DNA of 13,084 nt from Pseudomonadota bacterium (GTDB taxonomy: Bacteria; Pseudomonadota; Alphaproteobacteria; Rhizobiales; Beijerinckiaceae), in NCBI GenBank assembly GCA_023423995.1, contig JAFAEL010000066.1:1-13084 (forward strand), written 5' to 3'. Position numbers and translations under genes: made by a program. Each line of letters opens with the position of its first letter. Position 1 is the stretch's first letter. This document shows, in pieces, positions 6,167-13,084 of the stretch. The notes under the pieces are model-generated. The model did not search any database, was not told where the DNA came from, and saw nothing but the letters and a program-made list of their open reading frames with translations.

Positions 6167-7477
6167 ATGTCTGCTTCAACACAAGCGCCCCCTGGCTCGG
6201 GCGCTTCCGACACGGTCGCGATCGAGGACACGAGCCTCACCGGCTTCTACCGCGACATGACCGTCCCCGAGCGCCGCACCTTCTGGGCCTGCGGGGCCGG
6301 TTGGGCGCTCGATGGCATGGACTTCATGATCTACCCCTTGGTGATCGGCACGATCATCAAGATGTGGAGCGTCGAGCCCGGGACCGCGGGCCTGGCCGGC
6401 ACCGTGACGCTCCTGTCCTCCGCCCTCGGCGGCTGGGCGGCGGGCTTTCTCGCCGACCGGATCGGCCGGGTGCGCACGCTCCAGCTGACCATCCTGTGGT
6501 TCTCGTTCTTCTCCCTCCTCTGCGCGTTCGCGCAGAATTTCGAGCAGCTCCTGATCCTGCGCGCGCTCCTCGGCTTCGGCTTCGGCGGCGAATGGGCGGC
6601 CGGGGCGGTCCTGATGGGCGAGACGATCCGGGCGCAGTATCGCGGCCGGGCGGTCGGCTCGGTCCAGTCGGGCTGGGCGATCGGCTGGGGAATGGCCGTG
6701 CTCGCCCAGGCAGCGCTCTTCTCCTACCTGCCGGCCGAGCAGGCCTGGCGCTGGATGTTCGTCATCGGCTCCCTGCCGGCGCTGCTCGTCCTCTACCTCC
6801 GCGCCTACGTGAAGGAGCCGGAAGTCTCCGTGAAGACCATGGCGAAGGCGGCGAGCACGGGCGACAAGCCGTCCGTGTGGGAGATCTTCCAGGGCCCTAT
6901 CCTGAAGACGACGGTCCTGGCCTCCCTCGTCGCGACCGGCTGCCAGGGCGGGTACTACGCGGTCACCTTTTGGGTGCCGCAGTTCCTGACCACGGAGCGG
7001 CAGCTCTCGATCGTGTCGTCGACGGGATATCTCGCGGCCCTCATCATCGGCTCCTTCGTCGGCTACCTCGTCGGCGCCTGGTACGCCGACCGGTTCGGGC
7101 GGCGTAACCTGTTCCTGGTCTTCTCGCTCGGCGCGATCGCCGTGGTGGTCGCCTATACCCAGCTGCCGCTTTCGAATGCGGTGCTGTGGGTGCTGGGCTT
7201 CCCGCTCGGCTTCTTCGCCTCGGGATATTTCTCCGGCATGGGCGCGTTCCTGACGGAGCTTTATCCGACCCGTCTGCGCGGCTCGGGCCAGGGCTTCTGC
7301 TACAATTTCGGCCGCGGGATCGGCGCGCTCTTCCCGTTCCTGGTCGGCTACCTGTCGCAGACGACGACCTTGGCGAATGCGATCTGCATCTTCGCCGCGG
7401 GCGCCTACACCCTGTTCTTCGTGGCCGCCTATGCGTTGCCGGAGACCCGCGGAAAGGTGCTGCACGCCGATGCGTGA
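6167..7477 (+). CDS. MFS transporter, aromatic acid/sialate:H+ symporter type
   Basis: A 436-residue major facilitator superfamily permease with about 12 hydrophobic segments. The first segment contains LDGMD (D49 and D52), the paired-aspartate signature of the aromatic acid:H+ symporter (AAHS) group that includes PcaK. The loop between segments 2 and 3 carries MFS motif A, GFLADRIGRVRTL, and an equivalent WYADRFGRRN occurs in the second half. LRALLGFGFGGEWAAGAVLM follows in segment 4. It should import an organic, probably carboxylated, compound with protons; NanT/sialate-like substrates are an alternative. The start is ATG 6167, with GGAGGA four bases upstream; an adjoining in-frame TTG adds nothing. 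The stop overlaps the amidohydrolase start by eight bases, so the two genes are almost certainly one transcript. Confidence 0.9.
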   Translation: MSASTQAPPGSGASDTVAIEDTSLTGFYRDMTVPERRTFWACGAGWALDGMDFMIYPLVIGTIIKMWSVEPGTAGLAGTVTLLSSALGGWAAGFLADRIGRVRTLQLTILWFSFFSLLCAFAQNFEQLLILRALLGFGFGGEWAAGAVLMGETIRAQYRGRAVGSVQSGWAIGWGMAVLAQAALFSYLPAEQAWRWMFVIGSLPALLVLYLRAYVKEPEVSVKTMAKAASTGDKPSVWEIFQGPILKTTVLASLVATGCQGGYYAVTFWVPQFLTTERQLSIVSSTGYLAALIIGSFVGYLVGAWYADRFGRRNLFLVFSLGAIAVVVAYTQLPLSNAVLWVLGFPLGFFASGYFSGMGAFLTELYPTRLRGSGQGFCYNFGRGIGALFPFLVGYLSQTTTLANAICIFAAGAYTLFFVAAYALPETRGKVLHADA

Positions 7478-8387
7478 GGCCTTCCCCTCGAGCATGGAGG
7501 CGCCGGCTTGTCCGGCGCCCCAACCCGATCCGCGCGGCCCGACCCGCTACGCGGTGCCGCGGGGCGCGGTCGACACCCACGCGCATGTCATCGGGCTGCC
7601 CCCCGACTACCCCTTCGTCGAGCCGCGGAGCTACACGCCGCCGGAGGCTAGCCCCGAGGCCTACCTGGCCATGCTGGATGCGACGGGGTTCGATTACGGG
7701 GTGCTGATCCAGGTCAGCGTCCACGGCACGGACAACCGCCGCATGCTCGAGACGCTGCGGGCCCATCCCGGGCGGCTGCGCGGGATCGCCGTGATCCCGC
7801 TAGGCCTCTCCGATCGTGAACTCGCGGAGCTGCAGGGCGCCGGCATCGTGGGGCTGCGCCTCAACGTGCTCTATGGCGGCGGGGTGGGGTTCGACCAGCT
7901 CGCATCCTATGGTGCCCTGGCGCGCGAGATGGGCTGGCACCTGCAGTTCCTGGTGGACGCCCGGGACCTGCCGCCGATCGCCTCGGAGGTCGCGAAGCTG
8001 CCGGTGCCTTTCGTGGTGGACCATATGGGCCATTTCCCGACCTCGGCCGGCCTCGACGATCCCGGCTTCAGGACGCTGGTGTCCCTGGTGCGCGACGGCG
8101 GGTGGGTGAAGTTGCAGGGCGCCTTCCGCAACTCCGTCGAGGGGCCGCCCTATGCGGATACGATCCCGTTCGCACGCGCCCTGTCCGACGCTGCGCCCGA
8201 CCGCTGCGTCTGGGGCTCCGACTGGCCGCATGTCGCCAATTGGGGGCCGATGCCGAATGTGGGCGAGTTGCTCGACCTCCTGGCGGACTGGGTTCCGGAC
8301 GAGGAGCGGCGGCAGAAGCTCTTCGTCGACAATCCGCACCGGCTCTACGGCTTCGGCGGGTACAAGCCCCTCGCAGCCCTGGGCTGA
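7470..8387 (+). CDS. Amidohydrolase-2 family protein, LigI (2-pyrone-4,6-dicarboxylate lactonase)-like
   Basis: A 305-residue TIM-barrel hydrolase. It shows VDTHAHVIG (H37 and H39) after the first strand, VSVHGTDNRRML at 83-92, GLRLNVLYGGG at 128-138, VVDHMGHF with H185 and H188, VKLQGAFR at 213-220, and WGSDWPH with D251, closing with NPHRLYGF. The VHGTDNRRM segment and the aspartate after WGS match 2-pyrone-4,6-dicarboxylate lactonase, which opens a lactone in aromatic acid degradation, better than metal-rich amidohydrolases. The natural substrate is therefore probably a lactone or related cyclic acid taken up by the neighbouring transporter; this is inference. ATG 7470 overlaps the transporter gene by eight bases; a second ATG at 7494 is possible because the first 25 residues are poorly conserved in character. 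Its stop lies two bases from the convergent dnaE2 stop. Confidence 0.85.
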   Translation: MREAFPSSMEAPACPAPQPDPRGPTRYAVPRGAVDTHAHVIGLPPDYPFVEPRSYTPPEASPEAYLAMLDATGFDYGVLIQVSVHGTDNRRMLETLRAHPGRLRGIAVIPLGLSDRELAELQGAGIVGLRLNVLYGGGVGFDQLASYGALAREMGWHLQFLVDARDLPPIASEVAKLPVPFVVDHMGHFPTSAGLDDPGFRTLVSLVRDGGWVKLQGAFRNSVEGPPYADTIPFARALSDAAPDRCVWGSDWPHVANWGPMPNVGELLDLLADWVPDEERRQKLFVDNPHRLYGFGGYKPLAALG

Positions 8388-8389
8388 GC

Positions 8390-11300
8390 TCACCGGAAGT
8401 CGCGCGTCGGGATCTTGATGCCTGAACCGAGGCGCAGGTCCGGGATGTAGATGTCGCGCGCCTTCCGGCCGAAGGCCGCCTCCGGCTCGGAGGCGGGCTC
8501 GGCGGGAGGATGGCGGCGCAGTGCCTTGTCGTCCCGCTGGTCCGGCGAGCCGCCATGCTTCGCCTCGTCCCCGCGCCCGGTGCGGAGCGGGAAGGCCTCG
8601 TCGTCCGGACGGTCGCCGACCCGGCGCAGCATGTCCGAGAGATCGATCAGGTGGTCGGCTACCACGTGGATGACGTCGCCCTCGCGCTGCACCTTGCCGC
8701 GCACCGCCATCATGCCGGACGAGAGGATGAGGCGGCGCTGGCGCTCGAAGAGCGAGGGCCAGATCACGAGGTTCGCGACCTCCGTCTCGTCCTCGATCGT
8801 GATGAACATGACGCCCTTGGCCGAGCCGGGCTTCTGGCGGACGAGCACGAGCCCCGCGACCGTGACGCGCCGGCCGTTGCGCATCGTCCTGAGCGCCGCG
8901 CACGGCACGGCGCCGCGTCGGGCGAGGTCCTCGCGCATGAACCCGACCGGATGCTGCCTGAGCGAGAGGCCGCGGGAGCGATAATCCTCCACGACGTTGC
9001 GGGCCTCGCTCATGGGGCTCAGGACGACGGGGCTCTCCACGATCTCCGGGGCGAGGCGGCTTTCGCGCGCGTCGGCCGCAGCGAAGAGGGGCAGGGGCTC
9101 GTCCGACAGGCCCTTGATGGCCCAGAGCGCATCGCGCCGGTTGAGCTCCAGCGACCCATAGGCATCCGCCTCGGCAAGACGGGTGAGCGCGGCGACCGGC
9201 ACGCCGGCCCGGCGCCACAGCTCCTCGATGGAGGAATAGGGCTCGTCGGCCCGTGCGGCGACGATGCGGGCGCCATGCTCGTTGGAGAGGCCACGGGCGA
9301 GGCGCAGGCCGAGGCGCACGGGGCGGAGGGGTCTCTTCTCCCCGTGCAACGGGGAGAAGTCGAGTCGCTCGTTAGAGCGACCGGATGAGGGGCAAATCTC
9401 GGGCAGGTCGCCGCCCCTCACCCGGTTGCCCTCCCGGTCAACTCGACCTCTCCCCGTTGCACGGGGAGAGGAGGGTTCCAACCGCGTGTCCCATCCCGAA
9501 TGGTTCACGTCCGGCGGCAGCACCTCGACGCCATGCGCGCGCGCGTCCCGGACGAGCTGGGCCGGGGCATAGAAGCCCATCGGCTGCGAGTTGAGGATCG
9601 CGGCGAGGAAGACGTCCGGGTGGTGGCACTTCACCCAGGCCGACGCATAGGCGATGAGCGCGAAGGAGGCGGCGTGGCTCTCCGGGAAACCGTATGAACC
9701 GAAGCCCTCGAGCTGCTTGAAGGTCTTCTCGGCGAATTCCGGCGTGTAGCCGTTCCCGACCATCCCATTGATGAGCTTGTCGCGGAACAGCGAGACTTTT
9801 CCCGTCAGCTTGAAGGTCGCCATGGCGCGGCGGAGCTGGTCGGCCTCGCCGGCCGTGAAGCCCGCGCATTCGATCGCGACCCGCATCGCCTGTTCCTGGA
9901 AGAGGGGGACGCCGAGCGTCTTGTGCAGCACCCGCTTCAGCTCGGGGGTGGGGTACTCGACCGGCTCGCGGCCCTCCCGCCGGCGCAGATAGGGATGGAC
10001 CATGTCGCCCTGGATGGGGCCGGGCCGCACGATCGCGACCTGGATGACGAGGTCGTAGAGCTTCCGCGGCTTCATGCGCGGCAGCATGGCCATCTGCGCC
10101 CGGCTCTCGATCTGGAAGGTGCCGAGCGTGTCGGCCTTCTGGATCATGGCGTAGGTCGCGGGATCGTCGCCCGGCACGGTGGAGAGGTCGTGCGTCTCGC
10201 CCGTGACCTCTTCGAGGAGATCGAAGGCGCGCCGCATGCAGCCGAGCATGCCGAGGCCGAGCACGTCGACCTTCATGAACTTGAGCGCGTCGATATCGTC
10301 CTTGTCCCACTCGATGACCTGGCGGTTCTCCATCGCGGCGGGCTCGATCGGGACGAGGTCGTCGAGCCGCTCCTCGGTGAGCACGAAGCCGCCCGGATGC
10401 TGCGAGAGATGGCGCGGGGTGTTGATGAGCTCCTTGGCGAGATCGAGCGTCAGGCGGAGGCGCCGGTCCCCGAGGTTGAGGCCGAGCGCGGCCGCCTCCT
10501 TCTCGCCGACGCCGTCGCGGCTCCAGCCCCAGACGAGGCCGGCGAGCGCGGCCGTCACGTCCTCCGGCAGCCCCAAGACCTTGCCGACCTCGCGCACGGC
10601 TCCGCGCGCGCCGTAGCGGATGACGGTGGCACAGAGCGCGGCGCGGTGGCGGCCATAGGTCTCGTAGACCCACTGGATCACCTCCTCGCGCCGCTCGTGC
10701 TCGAAATCGACGTCGATGTCGGGCGGCTCGCGCCGCTCCTGGCTTACGAAGCGCTCGAACAGCAGCTCCTGCTCGATCGGGTCGATCGACGTGATGCCGA
10801 GCATGTAGCAGACGACCGAGTTCGCGGCCGAGCCGCGGCCCTGGCAGAGGATCGGCGGCTCCATGGCGCGGGCGGCCCGCACGATCGCGTGGACGGTGAG
10901 GAAATAGGGCGCGTAGTCGAGCTCGCGGATGAGCCTGAGCTCGTGCCGGATCTGTGCGTCGAGCCGTTCCGGCACATCGCCGCCATGGCGGGTGCGGGCC
11001 GCCTCCCAGGTGAGGCGCTCCAGCGTCTCCTGCGCGGAAAGGCCCGTTTCCACGACCTCGGACGGGTATTGGTAGCGGAGCTCCCCGAGATCGAAGCGGC
11101 AGGCATCGGCGATCTCGGCGGCGCGCGCGATCGCCTCCGGGTAGCGGGCGAAGAGCCGCTCCGTCTCGGCCGGGCTCCTGAGATGCCGATCCGCGTGGTG
11201 CTCGAGCGCGAAGCCGGCCTCCTCGATCTTCAGGCCGAGGCGGATGCAGGTGACGACGTCCTGCAGGATGCGCCGTTCCTCGCAATGGTAGAGCACGTCG

Positions 11301-11836
11301 CCGGCCGCGACCGTCTTCACGCGGGCCGCCGCCGCCATGGCGGCGATGGCGTCGAGATGGAGGTGGTCGTCCGGGCGGAAGCGCCGGGTCAGCGCGCAGG
11401 AGGCGCGCCGCCCGAAGACCCGGCGCAGCCGCGCGAGATCGGCCGCGAGCGCCTCGTCAGGCAGATCCGTCAGCAGGATCGCGTGCAGGCCCTCGCTCCA
11501 GGCCGCGACATCGTCCCAGCCGAGCGTGCAGCCGCCCTTGCCGGCGCGCGCCTTGCCGAGGGACAGGAGCCGCGTCAGGCGCGAATAGGCGGCGCGGTCG
11601 GTCGGGTAGACGAGGAGCGCGGCGCCCTCCGTGAGGTCCAGCCGCGCGCCGACGATCATGCGCACGCCGGTCGTCTTCGCGGCCTCCCAGCAGCGCACGA
11701 TGCCGGCGAGCGAGCCGCGATCGACGATCCCGAGCGCCGGAATGCCGAGCAGCGCCGCCGCCGCGAACAGCTCCTCCGGCGACGACGCCCCGCGCAGGAA
11801 GGAGAAATGGCTGGTGACCTGAAGCTCGGGGATCAT
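8390..11836 (-). CDS. dnaE2: Error-prone DNA polymerase DnaE2
   Basis: A 1148-residue C-family polymerase acting with ImuA and ImuB in SOS-induced mutagenesis. The N-terminus ([20 protein letters not shown], then [12 protein letters not shown]) is the PHP domain in its DnaE2 form, with conserved histidines missing. The polymerase core has [12 protein letters not shown] at 333-344, the catalytic pair D373 and D375 in PDIDVDF, and the third aspartate D524 in MKVDVLGLG. HhH and OB-fold regions follow ([26 protein letters not shown]), and the C-terminus ends IPTRDFR. Active-site residues are intact. Residues 789-836 are an extra Arg/Gly/Ser-rich stretch encoded by a palindromic repeat; without it the length would be about 1100, normal for the family. 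ATG 11836 starts at the expected MIPELQV; GAGG upstream is weak. No GTTC-N7-GTTC SOS box is seen in the 64-bp upstream gap. Confidence 0.96.
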   Translation of the reverse strand: MIPELQVTSHFSFLRGASSPEELFAAAALLGIPALGIVDRGSLAGIVRCWEAAKTTGVRMIVGARLDLTEGAALLVYPTDRAAYSRLTRLLSLGKARAGKGGCTLGWDDVAAWSEGLHAILLTDLPDEALAADLARLRRVFGRRASCALTRRFRPDDHLHLDAIAAMAAAARVKTVAAGDVLYHCEERRILQDVVTCIRLGLKIEEAGFALEHHADRHLRSPAETERLFARYPEAIARAAEIADACRFDLGELRYQYPSEVVETGLSAQETLERLTWEAARTRHGGDVPERLDAQIRHELRLIRELDYAPYFLTVHAIVRAARAMEPPILCQGRGSAANSVVCYMLGITSIDPIEQELLFERFVSQERREPPDIDVDFEHERREEVIQWVYETYGRHRAALCATVIRYGARGAVREVGKVLGLPEDVTAALAGLVWGWSRDGVGEKEAAALGLNLGDRRLRLTLDLAKELINTPRHLSQHPGGFVLTEERLDDLVPIEPAAMENRQVIEWDKDDIDALKFMKVDVLGLGMLGCMRRAFDLLEEVTGETHDLSTVPGDDPATYAMIQKADTLGTFQIESRAQMAMLPRMKPRKLYDLVIQVAIVRPGPIQGDMVHPYLRRREGREPVEYPTPELKRVLHKTLGVPLFQEQAMRVAIECAGFTAGEADQLRRAMATFKLTGKVSLFRDKLINGMVGNGYTPEFAEKTFKQLEGFGSYGFPESHAASFALIAYASAWVKCHHPDVFLAAILNSQPMGFYAPAQLVRDARAHGVEVLPPDVNHSGWDTRLEPSSPRATGRGRVDREGNRVRGGDLPEICPSSGRSNERLDFSPLHGEKRPLRPVRLGLRLARGLSNEHGARIVAARADEPYSSIEELWRRAGVPVAALTRLAEADAYGSLELNRRDALWAIKGLSDEPLPLFAAADARESRLAPEIVESPVVLSPMSEARNVVEDYRSRGLSLRQHPVGFMREDLARRGAVPCAALRTMRNGRRVTVAGLVLVRQKPGSAKGVMFITIEDETEVANLVIWPSLFERQRRLILSSGMMAVRGKVQREGDVIHVVADHLIDLSDMLRRVGDRPDDEAFPLRTGRGDEAKHGGSPDQRDDKALRRHPPAEPASEPEAAFGRKARDIYIPDLRLGSGIKIPTRDFR
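9335..9471. repeat. Palindromic repeat element inserted in frame in dnaE2
   Basis: Two hairpins bound the element: 9335-9359 (stem CTTCTCCCCGT / ACGGGGAGAAG, loop GCA) and 9447-9471 (stem CCTCTCCCCGT / ACGGGGAGAGG, loop TGC). The left half (9335-9393) is also an inverted copy of the right half (9413-9471): the outer 31 bases differ at only two positions, and the inner ends share GAGGGGC-type sequence. The whole element can therefore fold as two small hairpins or one long cruciform. The form CTCCCC-loop-GGGGAG followed by a GACCGGATGAGGGG segment resembles repeats I know from rhizobial and methylobacterial intergenic regions. Here it lies inside a gene and the minus-strand reading frame stays open through it. 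Confidence 0.85.
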
Positions 11837-11865
11837 GGCCGCCGAGCCTCGCGGGGGGGCGCCCA

Positions 11866-11886
11866 GCCCTCTTCAAGGGGGAGGGC
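11866..11886. repeat. Inverted repeat between toxin gene and dnaE2
   Basis: GCCCTC and GAGGGC flank a short CTT-rich centre, giving a 6-bp stem extendable by G-T pairs, within the 64-bp gap between the toxin stop and the dnaE2 ATG. It could attenuate read-through into dnaE2 or be a fragment of a dispersed repeat. No U-tract follows on the minus strand. Confidence 0.35.
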
Positions 11887-11900
11887 GTGTGCGCGCTTGC

Positions 11901-12323
11901 CTAGCCGTCTCGCCAGGGATCGTGGAGCACGACCCCACAATTCTCGAAATGGGAGATGTTCCGCGTTGCAACCGCGGCGCCGTTCGCCTTCGCGATTGCT
12001 GCGATCATCAGGTCGAGGGTTGCGACCCCAGCGCCGCGACGGGTCCGCAATCCAACGATTTCGGCATAGCGACGGGCAGCCTCGCCCGTGAAGGGCAGCA
12101 CGCGACCGGCGAACAGTCTGTCGAACAATTGCCGTGCTGCATCGTCCAGACCTTGCCTGCGGCGTCCGGCGGGCAGGAGCTCGATGCCGACCATCACCTC
12201 TGCTTCGCTGATCGCCGTCGTCCAAAGATCGTGAAGATCGAAGCGGTGCATCCAACTCCGCACGACCGGTGCCGGCGTCTCGCGCATCAGTTCCGAGAGG
12301 ACATTCGTATCGAGAACGATCAA
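11901..12323 (-). CDS. PIN-domain ribonuclease toxin, VapC/FitB-like
   Basis: A 140-residue PIN-domain protein. It opens with IVLDTNVLSELMR, containing the first metal-binding aspartate D5. The second acidic residue is E42 in SEAEVMVGIELLPAGRRR, and the third is D104 in LDLMIAAIAKANGAA, all as in FitB. The fourth acidic position, normally the Asp in TRNxxDF, is H125 in ATRNISHFE. VapC toxins cut RNA, often initiator tRNA or rRNA, and are silenced by a partner antitoxin. The start is a TTG at 12323 whose TTGA overlaps the antitoxin stop codon, so synthesis is coupled to the antitoxin and probably kept low. It lies 64 bp before dnaE2 on the same strand. Whether the toxin is active with H125 is open. 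Confidence 0.88.
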   Translation of the reverse strand: MIVLDTNVLSELMRETPAPVVRSWMHRFDLHDLWTTAISEAEVMVGIELLPAGRRRQGLDDAARQLFDRLFAGRVLPFTGEAARRYAEIVGLRTRRGAGVATLDLMIAAIAKANGAAVATRNISHFENCGVVLHDPWRDG

Positions 12324-12583
12324 GGATCGAATCTTTCGTCGAACCTGGGCGGATCACGCAGTGGGACGCGAGGAGGGATCTCGAGCTCGACTCCGCCGAA
12401 AGGCGCGAACAGCTCGTGGATGGCGTCGGCCAGATCGGCGCCCGTTGGGCGAGAAGGCTCAGCCAAGCTGTTGCGAAGAATAGCTGCGGCCTCGTCTTCG
12501 ACGGAGGTGCCATGCGCATCGGCGCGCGAGCGCAACCGCGAGAGGACCCCGTCTTCGAGATTATCGATGGTGAGGGATGCCAC
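12320..12583 (-). CDS. FitA-like ribbon-helix-helix antitoxin
   Basis: An 87-residue protein (start read as Met) with an N-terminal ribbon-helix-helix: ASLTIDNLEDGVLSRLRSRADAHGTSVEDEAAAILRNSL matches the FitA pattern of a beta strand, a basic helix and a second helix. The C-terminal tail, ending with PPRFDERFDP, is the kind of segment that wraps into the PIN toxin active site. It should bind the toxin and repress its own promoter as a complex. The start is GTG 12583, with a perfect AGGAGG (12596-12591) seven bases upstream; a longer in-frame reading to 12661 would overlap the end of imuB and has no such site. The gap to imuB is 53 bp. A TATGTT at 12622-12617 could be a -10 element, but a matching -35 is not convincing. 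Confidence 0.85.
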   Translation of the reverse strand: MASLTIDNLEDGVLSRLRSRADAHGTSVEDEAAAILRNSLAEPSRPTGADLADAIHELFAPFGGVELEIPPRVPLRDPPRFDERFDP

Positions 12584-12636
12584 CTCGTCCCCTCCTGCAA
12601 TGTCCAACGCAACTCTAACATAGGAGGATGCTCGCC

Positions 12637-13084
12637 TTACGCGAAGCGCCCGTGCAGCCACCAGCGCGTGCCTTCGGGCGCGGGGGCGTTGCGGAAGAGC
12701 CAGAAGCGGCGGCCCTTCTCATCCTCCACGCGGTAATAGTCGCGGAGCGCGGCGGTCTCGGCGTCGGAGACCCACCATTCGCCATGCACCCGTTCGGGGC
12801 CGTCGGCGGATGCCACCCGGTAGTGGACCCGGCGCCAGACGAAGCTCCGCGGCGGGTAGTCCGGCAGCAGCGCCATGGCCTGCACCTCCTCCGGCGGGTC
12901 GATGATGCGGGAGGGGCGCGGCAGCGCCTCGGGCCAGGAGATGCCGGTCACCGGCGCGAGCGCCGGCACGCGCTTCACCGAACGCTCCGGCACGCGGCTC
13001 TCGACGGGCGCGGCCCGGAACACGCGGTCGGCCCCGAGCCGCACGCCGAGCCGGTCGACGAGCGGCGCCAGGGCGGCCGTGTCG
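12637..13084 (-). CDS. imuB: ImuB, Y-family DNA polymerase-like protein (C-terminal part)
   Basis: The gene runs off the right edge of the window; the frame is open from the edge to TAA at 12639-12637, giving the last 148 residues. The segment LVDRLGVRLGADRVFRAAPV, then ESRVPERSVKRVPAL, then SWPEALPRPSRIIDPPEEVQAM and GPERVHGEWWVSD, ending WWLHGRFA, is characteristic of the ImuB C-terminal region downstream of the polymerase-like domain. ImuB is a catalytically inactive Y-family relative that links the beta clamp, ImuA and DnaE2 in SOS mutagenesis at the replication fork. The C-terminus looks complete, so the toxin-antitoxin pair downstream has not truncated it. The catalytic-domain part and imuA would lie beyond the window. 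Confidence 0.92.
   Translation of the reverse strand, partial: DTAALAPLVDRLGVRLGADRVFRAAPVESRVPERSVKRVPALAPVTGISWPEALPRPSRIIDPPEEVQAMALLPDYPPRSFVWRRVHYRVASADGPERVHGEWWVSDAETAALRDYYRVEDEKGRRFWLFRNAPAPEGTRWWLHGRFA

Noticed and set aside
9335..9471. CRISPR array or insertion sequence in dnaE2
   Set aside because: Only two hairpin copies in opposite orientation, no spacers, no transposase coding capacity.
9325..9475. GGAGGG on both sides of the palindromic element as a target-site duplication
   Set aside because: The copies are 145 bp apart, which alone would not preserve the reading frame, and such G-rich hexamers are expected by chance here.
9923..12091. 722-codon open frame on the plus strand opposite dnaE2
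   Set aside because: It is the antisense shadow of a GC-rich gene. Its translation is rich in Arg, Glu, Ala and Asp with no recognisable domain, while the opposite frame is unmistakably DnaE2.
11837..12636. LexA (SOS) box before dnaE2 or before the antitoxin
   Set aside because: I looked for GTTC-N7-GTTC and GAAC-N7-GAAC in both gaps and found neither.

Overview
The DNA is very GC-rich, with long spurious open frames opposite most genes. The gene content points to an alphaproteobacterium, most likely in the order Hyphomicrobiales (Methylobacterium/Microvirga/Bosea-like). The pointers are a BamE-like gene divergent from a ubiquinol-cytochrome c chaperone and a DUF177 gene, the ImuB/DnaE2 mutasome, a DegP-like pseudoprotease of a type I associate with these bacteria, and a palindromic repeat resembling those scattered through Rhizobiales genomes. 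The genus cannot be fixed from the sequence alone.

Layout. Positions 1-1860 (+) hold the 3' end of an Old Yellow Enzyme family oxidoreductase and a complete 3-oxoadipyl-CoA thiolase (pcaF-like). Positions 1895-3452 (-) hold an HtrA/DegP-like protein that has lost its catalytic triad and, upstream of it, a BamE-like lipoprotein. Divergent from these are the cytochrome bc1 assembly chaperone and DUF177/YceD gene (3557-4635, +), translationally coupled by a GTGA overlap. An A-type iron-sulfur carrier (4646-5029, -) converges on DUF177. Positions 5150-8387 (+) look like a small catabolic cluster: an AraC regulator, an aromatic-acid type MFS transporter and a LigI-like amidohydrolase, with a tandem 11-bp repeat between regulator and transporter.

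Positions 8390-13084 (-) are the SOS mutagenesis locus, read from high to low coordinates: the C-terminus of imuB, a FitAB/VapBC-type toxin-antitoxin pair, then dnaE2. Two things stand out. The toxin-antitoxin pair sits inside what is normally a contiguous imuA-imuB-dnaE2 operon. dnaE2 itself carries a roughly 140-bp palindromic repeat that stays in frame and adds about 48 residues to the polymerase at a predicted surface turn.

Gene ends: three gene junctions carry perfect 8- or 9-bp inverted repeats without a clear U-tract, two of them overlapping the stop codon of a convergent gene. The amidohydrolase and dnaE2 converge with only 2 bp between stop codons. No rRNA, tRNA, CRISPR array, transposase or integrase gene was seen.
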